Assembly (NCBI RefSeq): GCF_000513275.1
Contig: NZ_CBVJ010000110.1
Location: forward strand, 1-64,000
From: Paenibacillus gorillae
GTDB taxonomy: Bacteria > Bacillota > Bacilli > Paenibacillales > Paenibacillaceae
Length of the DNA: 64,000 nt
Direction of reading: 5' to 3'
The notes beneath the pieces are model-generated. The model did no database searches. It had not been told where the DNA came from and saw only the letters and a list, made by a program, of their open reading frames with translations. Position 1 is the stretch's first letter. Every line of letters begins with the position of its first letter. Of this stretch, positions 43,409 through 52,145 are shown one piece after another. The position numbers were made by a program, and so were the translations under genes.

Positions 43409-44299
43409 TTATCCTTTCACAGAGCCGATCGTCAAACCGCCGATAAAATATTTTTGCAGGAACGGATAGACAAGCAAGATCGGTACTGTAACGAAAATGG
43501 TTGTCGCAGCCCGCAGCGTCAATGGCGTCATGCTTTTGAACTTCTGGAACAGCAGCTGCTGATCCATAATTTGCTGGGATGCTTCCACTTCCAGAAGCAG
43601 CCGCCGCAAGTAGACTTGAAGCGTATCGAAGTGACCGCTGGAATTGTACAGTACAACATCGAACCAAGCGTTCCAGTGACCAACCGCCGAGTAGATCGAC
43701 ACGGCAGCAAATACCGGCAGCGACATCGGAATCACGAGACTTAGATAGATTTTCATCTCCGAAGCCCCGTCAATTCTCGCAGATTCGAAGAGCGCATCAG
43801 GCAGCTCGGAAATATACGAGGACATCAACAGCATGTAATAGGCGCTAATTAAAGTAGGAATCCAATAGACATTAAAGGAATCCGTCAGCTTCAAATTGAC
43901 CATCAACAGGTAGATTGGAATCAATCCGCCGTTGAAGTACATCGTGACAAGAAACAGAACCCGCATGAACTTGCGGCCGGAGAAATGACGGATACTGACG
44001 ATGTAAGCGAGCAGGCCCGTAACGAACAAACAAGTAACCGTGCCTACTGCAACCCGCAGCACCGACCAGCCGAAGCCTTCCAGCAGTTTATCGTTTTGAA
44101 GCAGAAGCTTGTAGGCATCCAAGGAAAATTCCCTCGGGAAAATGTAGATCCCGCCTCTTGCCGCATCTGCCCCGTCGTTCAGGGACAATGCCAGCAAATT
44201 CAAAAACGGGTAAGCCATAATGATGCCAAACAGCAGTAAGACAACGACGTTCACGATGTCGAATAGCCGTTGAGGGATGGTTGTCGAACGTTCGTTCAT
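43409..44299 (-). CDS. Carbohydrate ABC transporter permease (LplC/YtcP type)
   Basis: A 296-residue MalG-like membrane protein with six helices, the coupling loop ESARIDGASEMKIYLSLVIPMSLP, and the family C-terminus FLQKYFIGGLTIGSVKG. It works with the LplB-like permease. No ATPase gene is in the operon; such systems usually share an MsmX-type ATPase encoded elsewhere. AAAGGAGC precedes the ATG. Confidence 0.9.
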   Translation of the reverse strand: MNERSTTIPQRLFDIVNVVVLLLFGIIMAYPFLNLLALSLNDGADAARGGIYIFPREFSLDAYKLLLQNDKLLEGFGWSVLRVAVGTVTCLFVTGLLAYIVSIRHFSGRKFMRVLFLVTMYFNGGLIPIYLLMVNLKLTDSFNVYWIPTLISAYYMLLMSSYISELPDALFESARIDGASEMKIYLSLVIPMSLPVFAAVSIYSAVGHWNAWFDVVLYNSSGHFDTLQVYLRRLLLEVEASQQIMDQQLLFQKFKSMTPLTLRAATTIFVTVPILLVYPFLQKYFIGGLTIGSVKG

Positions 44300-44314
44300 C
44301 CTTATTGCTCCTTT

Positions 44315-45217
44315 CTAGAAAATCGCAGTTTGCATATAGCGTTTCGAAAGCTTGTTCGCAACGATGACCAGTGTCAGTCCGATTAAGCTCTTCATTAAGC
44401 CAACGGCCGTACCGTATGAATAATTACCGAACTGAACGCCGAACCGGTATACGTACGTATCAATAACCTCGTAGTAGTCCCTTGTTGTCGGGCTGCCGAG
44501 CAAGAGCTGCTGCTCAAAGCCTGCGTTCAGAATGCCGCCAAGCGCTAAGATGAACAACAGAACAATCGTGGAGCGAATACCTGGCAGTGTAATATGCCAA
44601 GCCAGACCAAAGCGCCCGAGTCCGTCTACCTTGCCCGCTTCGTATTGCTCACGGTCGATGCCCGCGATTGCGGACATATAAATGATAGAGCTGAAGCCGA
44701 CATCCTTCCACACATTACTGGAGGTCAAGATCGCCCAGAAGTATTTGCCTTCTCCAAGAAACTGAATCGGGTTGTGAATAAAGCCGAAACGCTGCAGCAA
44801 ATCATTGATAATTCCATCGTTGCCAAGCAGCGTAAAGGCAATGCTGGCGACAACGACCCAGGAGATAAAGTAAGGAATGTAAGAGAGCGATTGAATCGTT
44901 TTCTTGAACGCGCGGTTTCTCACCTCGTTAAGCAATAAGGCAAGAATGATCGGCGCCGGAAAACCGATAAGCAAGTTGAGCATACTAATAACAATCGTAT
45001 TACGCATAATCATCCAGAAATCAGGTTCCTGAAAAAACCGGATGAAGTTGTCAAAGCCTACCCAGTTCCCGAACATCGTCTGTCCGGGAACGTAGTTTTG
45101 AAAGGCAATGATCAAACCGTACATCGGGAAGTAGGAAAAGACGAGCACCCACAGTATGATAGGCAAGCTTATCAGCCAAATTTGTCTCTCTCTGGAAAAG
45201 CGTCTAAGGTAGTTCAT
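44315..45217 (-). CDS. Carbohydrate ABC transporter permease (LplB/YteP type)
   Basis: A 300-residue MalF-like membrane protein: YFPMYGLIIAFQNYVPG near the start, the coupling loop EAGKVDGLGRFGLAWHITLPGIR, and the family ending LSKRYMQTAIF. GGAGGGA precedes the ATG; 15-16 bp separate it from the partner permease. Confidence 0.9.
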   Translation of the reverse strand: MNYLRRFSRERQIWLISLPIILWVLVFSYFPMYGLIIAFQNYVPGQTMFGNWVGFDNFIRFFQEPDFWMIMRNTIVISMLNLLIGFPAPIILALLLNEVRNRAFKKTIQSLSYIPYFISWVVVASIAFTLLGNDGIINDLLQRFGFIHNPIQFLGEGKYFWAILTSSNVWKDVGFSSIIYMSAIAGIDREQYEAGKVDGLGRFGLAWHITLPGIRSTIVLLFILALGGILNAGFEQQLLLGSPTTRDYYEVIDTYVYRFGVQFGNYSYGTAVGLMKSLIGLTLVIVANKLSKRYMQTAIF

Positions 45218-45235
45218 GATTCGGCTTCCCTCCTG

Positions 45236-46915
45236 CTATCCGTTTATTTCAGCTTTGCAAGATTCTTTTTCATATTCTTCCGTGCGGTATTTCTCGATAT
45301 CGCTCAAGCCGATTTTTTGCGCTTTGCTGCGCAAATCTTCGAAGTTTTTAATCGCATCTGCTTCGGATTTCGACATTACGATTTTCGCAAAGCCGGTTTT
45401 AATCAGCTCTTCGATTTGCTGATTTTTAATCGTCAGCGGATTGTCGTTAGCAAAGATTACGCGGCGTTCTGTGCTTTCATAGATCGTGTCGGCAACATTG
45501 TCGAGCATAAGCTTTTTCCACTTATCATCTGCGTTAAAGTTCTGGTCATACCAAGCCGTACTCTTGTTGTCGTCACTAAGCAGTCCTTGCGGGTAAGCCA
45601 GCCAGAAAATGTTGCTGCCGTTAGCAGCTTCCGTTTTCTCGTAATCCAGATCTCCGGCGAGCAGTGCTTGCTTCGCAGTATCATTGAACGACCACTTGCC
45701 GCCTTCTTCAAAATTCCAGTAGGAATCGGTGATGTTCGGAATACCCCAGCCCATCAGGCGAGTACCCATCGGTGTCATTGTGAAATCAAGGAATTTAATA
45801 ATGTCTTCAGGCGATTTCGCTTTGTCCGTCAGAACGGTGTAATTCCAGCCATGCGTATCTTTAGGCGACAGGTATGCTTTTTCTGCACCTTGCGCTTTGA
45901 AAGCAACTTGTACGTAACGTTTGTCTTCTTTGTAGTTCGGATCTGTCGTACGCCATACCTCGTGGCCCGCATTCCAAGACTGCCACCATGGACCGATATG
46001 TCCGGCAATCCGCTCGTTGGAGAACTTCGTTCTCCAATCCTCGAACTTGTTGACGAAAGCGTCAGGGTCCATCAGACCATCAAGGAAGAAACGGTTGTAG
46101 TACAGAGCAGCCTGCTTGCCTTCTTCCGTATTCAGCCAGTGCGTCAGATTATGATCTGCGTCTTCTTTATAGCCGTCTTGCAAGCCCCAGAAGCCGATTG
46201 CATTGTTGACCTTCACATCCGCGTTCCAAGACAGGGCATACGTTTTTTCGCCATTGGCGTTAGTCGGATGCTTCGCCACCATTTGCTTCAGCACATTGTA
46301 GTAATCTTCCGGCGTTTTGATCTCCGGCGCGCCCATCTCCTGGTACCAGTCCCAACGAATGTGGGCCGTAAAGTCCGGGATCGGAAGGTAGCCCCAGCCG
46401 CGCGGAATGCCCCACAGCTTGCCGTTCTCATCCAGGTAGGAGGCATAACGGTCGCCCAGCGCTTTCTTAATGTTTGGACCATATTTATCTACGAGAGGAG
46501 CCAGGTCCATAATTTTGTTTTGCGCTTTCCACTGGGAAATCGCAGAATCGTCCAGACCTGCGATCACTTCCGGATAGTCACCGGATACCAGCATCAGGTT
46601 CAGCTTTTCTTTCGGTTCCACATCAAGTGTCGTCCGTTTGATATCCACGTTGAATTCCTTCAACAGATAGTCGTGAAAAGCGGCTTGTTTCTTCTCGATT
46701 TTATCCGGGTTGCCTTTCTCCGCTTGATAGAAGTGGATTTTTGTCGTTTTGGCCGGAAGCTGCCAGCCGAATGCGTTTACAGAAGTTGTCCCGGTTGAAC
46801 CTTCTCCGCCGTTCTCCGGTTTTCCGTTGCCTTCGTTTTGCGCTTTGCCGCATGCCGATAAAATCAATACGGTTCCAACTATTATGGTCATCAGAAGAGC
46901 GACTTGCCGTTTCAT
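45236..46915 (-). CDS. Extracellular sugar-binding lipoprotein (LplA/YtcQ type)
   Basis: A 559-residue lipoprotein with lipobox LSACG (Cys about residue 22), a Gly/Glu-rich linker, then a family 1 solute-binding domain of the large YtcQ type (LMLVSGDYPEVIAGLDDS, LWGIPRGWGYLPIPDFTAHIRWDWYQEMG). It captures an oligosaccharide, possibly from plant pectin or hemicellulose, for the two permeases downstream. AGGGGGA precedes the ATG. It lies 121 bp after the response-regulator gene. Confidence 0.9.
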   Translation of the reverse strand: MKRQVALLMTIIVGTVLILSACGKAQNEGNGKPENGGEGSTGTTSVNAFGWQLPAKTTKIHFYQAEKGNPDKIEKKQAAFHDYLLKEFNVDIKRTTLDVEPKEKLNLMLVSGDYPEVIAGLDDSAISQWKAQNKIMDLAPLVDKYGPNIKKALGDRYASYLDENGKLWGIPRGWGYLPIPDFTAHIRWDWYQEMGAPEIKTPEDYYNVLKQMVAKHPTNANGEKTYALSWNADVKVNNAIGFWGLQDGYKEDADHNLTHWLNTEEGKQAALYYNRFFLDGLMDPDAFVNKFEDWRTKFSNERIAGHIGPWWQSWNAGHEVWRTTDPNYKEDKRYVQVAFKAQGAEKAYLSPKDTHGWNYTVLTDKAKSPEDIIKFLDFTMTPMGTRLMGWGIPNITDSYWNFEEGGKWSFNDTAKQALLAGDLDYEKTEAANGSNIFWLAYPQGLLSDDNKSTAWYDQNFNADDKWKKLMLDNVADTIYESTERRVIFANDNPLTIKNQQIEELIKTGFAKIVMSKSEADAIKNFEDLRSKAQKIGLSDIEKYRTEEYEKESCKAEING

Positions 46916-47036
46916 AGATGAATCCCCCTAGTTAAATAAATATGTCCTTGCAAAAGCTATTGTAGTAAACCGGGAACCCCATGAGAATGGCATTTTCGTT
47001 GCGCATATGTCGTTTTCATTAGGAATGTTAGCGGTT

Positions 47037-48083
47037 TCATAATTGCTGCATATTTTTTCGGTACTCCGTGGGTGTCAGTCCGATCTGCCGTTTGAACCTT
47101 TTCGTAAAATGAGGATAGTCGGGATAACCGCAGCGCTGCCCCACCTCATAGGTCTTCAAATCGCTGTGCTGGAGAAGCTCTTTGGCATGCTCCATGCGAA
47201 TATGCGTCAAGTAGGCGATATACGACATTCCGGTCTCCTCCATCAGCATGTGATAGAAGTGAGTTTGCGAGATGCCAAGCGGTGTCAGCACCTTTTCCAG
47301 ATTCAATTCGCTGTCCGAAAAGTTCTCCTTCAAGTAGTCAATCGCTTGCTGGATAACGCTGCGTTTCCCCCAATTGCGCTTATCCCTGATTTCATGCAGC
47401 CCGGCCTCCAGCCATTCCGAGAACGATACCGCAGCTTGTCCGTAATCGGAAGCATCGAAGGGAAACGCCCATCCGACAAGCTGATATTGCGGCTGTAAGC
47501 GATTCTGAATCAAGGATGCCGCATCGCGAAGCAGCGAGATGCGCTCCTCGGCCGCCACGTCAGAATCGTCGAGCAGCCGCAGCAGCCTGCTGACGTCCTC
47601 ACGGACGCCTGCTTCATTGACCATCCATAGCTCGTTGCCGATACGCTCAGCCGCAAGGCTGATCGGAGCAATCAGCTGGTTTTTGATCATGGCCGACTGA
47701 CGTGACCTCATGAAGCGATCGAAGCGCTTCTCCACGAGCCAAAGAACCTGCTCCTGACGCATCGGCTTCAGAATATAATCTGCTACCCCATGCCTTAGAG
47801 CTTCTTGCGCATATTCAAACTCCCCATAGCCGGACAAAATAATAATATCCATCTCAAAGCCGTCCTGGCGAAGTCGCTGGATCAGCTCAATTCCGTCCAT
47901 GACTGGCATGCTGATGTCGGTAATGATCAGATGCGGCTGCTCGCGCTCAGCCGCTTGCAGCGCTTCCGCTCCATCGGACGCTTCTCCCACGATCCGGTAG
48001 TGTGGGCTGGCCCCCGTCAAAATTTTACGTAAACTTTTTTTGCTCATCGCTTCATCATCAACGAGAAGAATTCTGTAGATCAT
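47037..48083 (-). CDS. YesN-type response regulator with AraC DNA-binding domain
   Basis: A 348-residue protein: receiver domain (YRILLVDDEAMSKKSLRKIL, phospho-acceptor in ITDISMPVMDG, LSGYGEFEYAQEAL, YILKP), a helical middle, and a C-terminal AraC domain (NLEKVLTPLGISQTHFYHMLMEETGMSYIAYLTHIRMEHAKELL, CGYPDYPHFTKRFKRQIGLTPTEYR). The ATG at 48083 has AAGGAG 9 bases upstream; the longer frame to 48227 lies inside the kinase gene. It overlaps the kinase gene by 26 bp and probably activates the transporter genes that follow. Confidence 0.92.
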   Translation of the reverse strand: MIYRILLVDDEAMSKKSLRKILTGASPHYRIVGEASDGAEALQAAEREQPHLIITDISMPVMDGIELIQRLRQDGFEMDIIILSGYGEFEYAQEALRHGVADYILKPMRQEQVLWLVEKRFDRFMRSRQSAMIKNQLIAPISLAAERIGNELWMVNEAGVREDVSRLLRLLDDSDVAAEERISLLRDAASLIQNRLQPQYQLVGWAFPFDASDYGQAAVSFSEWLEAGLHEIRDKRNWGKRSVIQQAIDYLKENFSDSELNLEKVLTPLGISQTHFYHMLMEETGMSYIAYLTHIRMEHAKELLQHSDLKTYEVGQRCGYPDYPHFTKRFKRQIGLTPTEYRKNMQQL

Positions 48084-49908
48084 CGCTGTCCGCTCCTTTG
48101 CTTCCATTCTGGTGCTGCTCCGATTCCAAAGGCAATAAGATGTCGATACAGGTGCCGTCTTCTCCAGAGGTTGAGATGAACAAGCCGTAGGGCTCGCCGA
48201 AAAGCATCCGAATTCTAGTATGCACATTGATCAGCCCGATAGACATTTTGCCATCCTGCGGCGGTTCATGATTCATCAGCTTGTCGAGCGGCAAATCGAA
48301 CAGATCGTTGTATGCTTGCAGTACAGTCTCATCCATTCCTTTGCCGCCGTCCTCGATCGAGATCAAGCTCCCAGCGGCAACGTCCATCTCCGATATTCGA
48401 ATATAATTGGGCGGTATTTTATGCTTCTGAAAGCCATGCTTGAAGCTGTTTTCCACGATAGGCTGGAGCATCGAACGAACAGCCAGCGTCTGGCGGCCAT
48501 ACCGCTGCTGAATACCGATTGTATAGTTCAAAGATTCGAAGCGTTCGGACTGGATAGCCAGATACGCTTCGATATGCTGTTTTTCATCCCATAAGCTGAC
48601 GATGTCATTCGGATTCTGAACGTTGTAGCGGAACATATCGCCAAGCGATACGATCATCCGGCTTATTTTATCGTTGCCTTCCACAATGGCGCTAGAGTTA
48701 ATGAATTCCAGCGTATTATATAGAAAATGAGGATTAATCTGCGCCTGCATGGCATGTAGCAGCGCTTCCTTCTGCTTGACCTCCAGCTCCTTCTCCCGCA
48801 GTTCGGAGACATGTACAATTTCAACAAGCCGCTTGAGCTCCTCCACCATCTTGTTGAAGCCGCGGTACAGACTGCCTACCTCGGCGCCTTTATTTTCAGG
48901 TGCGCGTACACTAAGCTCGCCAAGCTCTGCCCGTTTCATCAAACGCAGCATCGTCAGCAAGGAATTGCTTAGCGAATACATAACCGCACTCGCGATCAGC
49001 ATGACGATAAAGAACAGCACGAGGAAAAGGATCGTGGAGAGCCTGCTGACTTTCAGCAACGATTCGTTAAGCTCGCTGAGCAGCACCTCCGAGAACAGCG
49101 TCAACCCGGTGCTGCTGGAACGGAAGAAGACGACAAGCCTATTGCCTTCCTCTGTCGGCATCGTGAACGTGCCTCGCCACTGCTCTCCCATCGCCTCCTG
49201 GTAGGCTTGAGGAATCAATCGCTCCGCCCCGTAACCGTTCGGATGATAGGCCGTCTTTTGTTCCGGATCTGCAATCCAGATAAAGCCGGTTTTGCCGATG
49301 CGGACATTTTGCGTAATGTTGATCACTTCCGTCAGCTTTAGATCGACAATGAGCATACCGCTGCTGTCCTGATTGCCGTTCAAGCCGTTAAACTTAAATG
49401 CCATCGCAAGAAAGGTCGGCCCGCCTTCTTCTTTCTCCAGCCCCATAATCGTAAATTTGCCGTTCTCTTTAATCCGGGAATTATATAAGCTGAACCGCCG
49501 CTCCGCCGACATATAACTGGAGGAAGAGACAGCGATCCCTTTACTCGTGACAAGCGAAATGCCGTGAATATCTTCCCTGTTCGTCATGATCGGATTGAAC
49601 AGCTTGCGCTCTACCTGTTCGGAAATCTGAAAACGCTCGAATGATTCCGACAGCTCATCGTTTAGAAAAGTGGAAGTCAGATCGTTGACGAGCAGCGGAT
49701 ACGTCCAGCGCTGCACTTCTTTGAAATACGTGTCCAGATGATCATTAACCTGATTAACAAGCTGATAGCTGGAGCCCACTGCATTTTCCTTAATCGCCTT
49801 ATACGATTTCTCATACCAGAACTGGCCGAGCAGCGGCAGCGGAATATATAGAACCATCATTAAGATGATAATTTTTTTGCGCAGAGATGCTTGTTTGAAA
49901 ATGGACAT
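48058..49908 (-). CDS. YesM-type sensor histidine kinase
   Basis: A 616-residue membrane kinase: a first transmembrane helix near residues 14-32, an extracellular Cache-like sensor domain to about 285, a second helix (TILFLVLFFIVMLIASAVMY), a HAMP domain, the histidine-kinase domain with phospho-acceptor QINPHFLYNTLEFI, and a HATPase with PIVENSFKHGF and EDGGKGMD. It probably senses an extracellular sugar, perhaps together with the binding protein. The ATG at 49908 has AAGGGG upstream. First gene of the operon; a cre-like site lies about 95 bp upstream. Confidence 0.92.
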   Translation of the reverse strand: MSIFKQASLRKKIIILMMVLYIPLPLLGQFWYEKSYKAIKENAVGSSYQLVNQVNDHLDTYFKEVQRWTYPLLVNDLTSTFLNDELSESFERFQISEQVERKLFNPIMTNREDIHGISLVTSKGIAVSSSSYMSAERRFSLYNSRIKENGKFTIMGLEKEEGGPTFLAMAFKFNGLNGNQDSSGMLIVDLKLTEVINITQNVRIGKTGFIWIADPEQKTAYHPNGYGAERLIPQAYQEAMGEQWRGTFTMPTEEGNRLVVFFRSSSTGLTLFSEVLLSELNESLLKVSRLSTILFLVLFFIVMLIASAVMYSLSNSLLTMLRLMKRAELGELSVRAPENKGAEVGSLYRGFNKMVEELKRLVEIVHVSELREKELEVKQKEALLHAMQAQINPHFLYNTLEFINSSAIVEGNDKISRMIVSLGDMFRYNVQNPNDIVSLWDEKQHIEAYLAIQSERFESLNYTIGIQQRYGRQTLAVRSMLQPIVENSFKHGFQKHKIPPNYIRISEMDVAAGSLISIEDGGKGMDETVLQAYNDLFDLPLDKLMNHEPPQDGKMSIGLINVHTRIRMLFGEPYGLFISTSGEDGTCIDILLPLESEQHQNGSKGADSDDLQNSSR

Positions 49909-50003
49909 GCTTGTCCGCCCCTTCATGCAGAAATTCATGCTGTCATCTGTATTCCTCTCATTATAGAGGATATTGCTGCGGACGAAATTGGATTAGAATC
50001 GAT

Positions 50004-50017
50004 TGAAAGCGATTGCT
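50004..50017. promoter_or_regulatory. Candidate cre site upstream of the YesM gene
   Basis: TGAAAGCGATTGCT, one base from the catabolite-responsive consensus TGNAARCGNWWNCA. It would place the YesMN operon under CcpA. Confidence 0.5.
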
Positions 50018-50089
50018 AATGATTTTGACATATTCGTGATGATTTAGACATATCGGGTGAAAAAACATTTTCAGCCCTGCAAAAGCGCA

Positions 50090-50119
50090 TGAAAAAGCCG
50101 GACCTGAACGGTCCGGCTT
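50090..50119 (-). terminator. Distal terminator after the sugar-binding protein gene
   Basis: AAGCCGGACC, TGAAC, GGTCCGGCTT with a TTTTT tail on the minus strand. It lies 343 bp beyond the stop of the gene at 50463, so the F-F-R-R element is inside the probable transcript. Confidence 0.75.
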
Positions 50120-50189
50120 CGCGTTTCCGCCGTGAAGGCGGCGTCTACTTTCTTGCTGCTACGACTGGCTCTAGTCGCTGCACGGATAC

Positions 50190-50380
50190 CAAAATGCAAA
50201 TGTACATTTTGAAAAGCCTTAAACCAGCCAAAATCGCCTTCAACATGCAAAAGTGCAGTTGAAATCCCTTCAATTCACTTATTTGAGGCTTTTTAGGCCG
50301 ATCAACCTGCACATTTGCATTTTGATGCGAAAAATCGTTCATAAATCAGCTGACAACATGCAGTTTTACATTTTGATACG
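50190..50380. repeat. F-F-R-R intergenic element, copy 2
   Basis: Forward motifs at 50190 and 50241 (51 bp apart), reverse motifs at 50303-50327 and 50354-50380 (51 bp apart), with the core CAAAATGCAAATGTACA or CAACATGCAAAAGTGCA and a GGTTG end. Motif order and spacing match copy 1 at 41358-41545, although the sequence between motifs has diverged. Confidence 0.8.
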
Positions 50381-50414
50381 TTACAGCCTTTACAAGAAGG
50401 CTATTAACGGAACC

Positions 50415-50443
50415 GAGGCTGACGGCAAATTGCCGACAGCCTC
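50415..50443 (-). terminator. Hairpin at the 3' end of the sugar-binding protein gene
   Basis: GAGGCTG, GGCA, loop, TGCC, CAGCCTC: a strong stem 20 bp after the stop, without a clear T run. It may protect the 3' end or pause RNA polymerase rather than terminate. Confidence 0.5.
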
Positions 50444-50462
50444 CCCTTCCAAGCTTACGCAG

Positions 50463-51977
50463 TTACTTTGAAGCGGCCCACTCATCCAGCTGCTTCTGTT
50501 TCTCCGCGATCACTTTATCAATGCCTGCCTTCTTCAAAGCACTATTGAACTTCGGTAAGTTTTCCGCAGGGTTCAGCGTTCCCGTCTCCAGCCCCATCGC
50601 ATATTGCTGGATTACATTCTCGATGGCCGCCAGCTCCGTCTTCACCGGCTCCGGATTGTACATGAAGCCCAGCGCCGCCGACTTCTCCGCACCCCGGTTG
50701 AACTCATCCATCTTCTGCCAAATGTCAGGGCTATCGGTTTTCCACGGATAAGCCAGCAGTTGGTTGCCGAACATCCAGCCCTGTCTCAAGTTATACCCGC
50801 TATTGCTGGCATCTACGCCATCTGCGAAATCGATCGTGCCATTCTCGTTAACCTTGTAGTGCTTGCCTTCAATGCCCCAGTGAAGCAAGTTAACGATTTC
50901 CTTGTCCGTGTACAGCAGGTTCAAAAACATCATCGCCCGCTCCGGATCTCTAGACGTCGTCGCAATCGCGAGCATCGCGTTCGTAATCGTCAGCGTGTTC
51001 ATCTTGGCTGGCGCAAGCTTCACTTCCGTCAGTTCCGTACCTACCGCATTGCCCGTCTGCGTTGTAATACCGGGCTTGCCTTTATTCGGCGTGGAAAATC
51101 CGATATTCGCCTTCATATAATCCCGGCCGGTTTGCGAGGTTGTCGCAATGTCCTTCGGAATATAGCCAGCCTTATACCATTCATGCAGCGTGCTCACAAA
51201 CTTGGCGTACTCATCGCTTTCATACAGATTGACCACTTTGAGCTTGCTCGTATCCGTCAGTACGCCGATCATATCGCTTAACGGATCGATTGTGGTCAGC
51301 AGCAGCGGATACGCAATGGAGGCTCCGCCCGACGCCTTGCCGATTAGCGACAGCTCTGGCCGAGCCGCCTTCATTTTCTTATAGATTGGCTCCATTTCCT
51401 CCAGCGTCTTCACGCCGCTGACGTCGATTTGGTTCTGCTCCAGCATATCTTTCCGGAACAGCATCGTTGGATACGAGGCAAAATCCCGGATGCTTGGTAT
51501 GCCGTAGGTTTTGCCTCCGATTTTGGAAGCGGCCAGTACATCGGGGTCGAATGCAGCGACGATGCCCTGCCCAGCCGTCTGCAGCAAATCGTCCATCGGA
51601 ACGAGCTTCTTCTGTGCGACTTCAGAGATATACTGATTCTCCCCTGTGAAAATAATGTCCAGCTTATCATTGCCCGAGAACATCAGCACCTTCTGCTGCG
51701 TCCAGGCCGCAGGCTCGATTCGCTTCAGCTTAATCGTAGCATTGATCTTTTCCTTCGTAATTTTGCTGACTGCCTCCTCAACCAGCCCGAGGTCACGCTG
51801 ATTGTCTCCCCAGAACGCCAGCGTAATTTCATAAGGCTTTAGTCCGCCCTCCTCTGTTCCTTTCCCGGGCTTCTCCCCGCCCTCATTAGAAGGAGAGGAC
51901 GAACTGCATGCGCTCAGAACCAAACAAACCGACAGCATGAACAGCAAAGCGTGAACCGTTTTCTTCCTATACATCAT
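50463..51977 (-). CDS. Extracellular sugar-binding lipoprotein (LplA-like)
   Basis: A 504-residue lipoprotein with lipobox LSACS and a Ser/Gly/Glu-rich linker, followed by a solute-binding domain (EITLAFWGDNQRDLGLVEEAVSKI, LMFSGNDKLDIIFTGENQYI, GKTYGIPSIRDFASYPTMLFRKD). It belongs to the DUF3502/YtcQ-like binding proteins paired with LplB/LplC permeases. GGGAGG 6 bases before the ATG at 51977 fixes the start. It is the last gene of the run starting at 57283, an unusual place because binding proteins normally come first. Confidence 0.87.
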   Translation of the reverse strand: MMYRKKTVHALLFMLSVCLVLSACSSSSPSNEGGEKPGKGTEEGGLKPYEITLAFWGDNQRDLGLVEEAVSKITKEKINATIKLKRIEPAAWTQQKVLMFSGNDKLDIIFTGENQYISEVAQKKLVPMDDLLQTAGQGIVAAFDPDVLAASKIGGKTYGIPSIRDFASYPTMLFRKDMLEQNQIDVSGVKTLEEMEPIYKKMKAARPELSLIGKASGGASIAYPLLLTTIDPLSDMIGVLTDTSKLKVVNLYESDEYAKFVSTLHEWYKAGYIPKDIATTSQTGRDYMKANIGFSTPNKGKPGITTQTGNAVGTELTEVKLAPAKMNTLTITNAMLAIATTSRDPERAMMFLNLLYTDKEIVNLLHWGIEGKHYKVNENGTIDFADGVDASNSGYNLRQGWMFGNQLLAYPWKTDSPDIWQKMDEFNRGAEKSAALGFMYNPEPVKTELAAIENVIQQYAMGLETGTLNPAENLPKFNSALKKAGIDKVIAEKQKQLDEWAASK

Positions 51978-52145
51978 GTAAGACCTCCCTTGGATTTTCA
52001 TAACAGGTGTTGTTGAATATCCTTGAACAATGGAGATGAAACTTGCCGATTCTCTTGCTCCTGCTCTTGCTGCCTAAAGGGGCGGCGGAAGCAACCCTTA
52101 CCTCTATAAATGAAGAAATGCTGCTTTCCGCCTTCGCCCGTTCCA

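Noticed and set aside
45098..46798. A long open frame of 566 codons on the plus strand
   Set aside because: It is the antisense shadow of the sugar-binding lipoprotein at 45236-46915, has no ribosome binding site, and its translation looks low-information.
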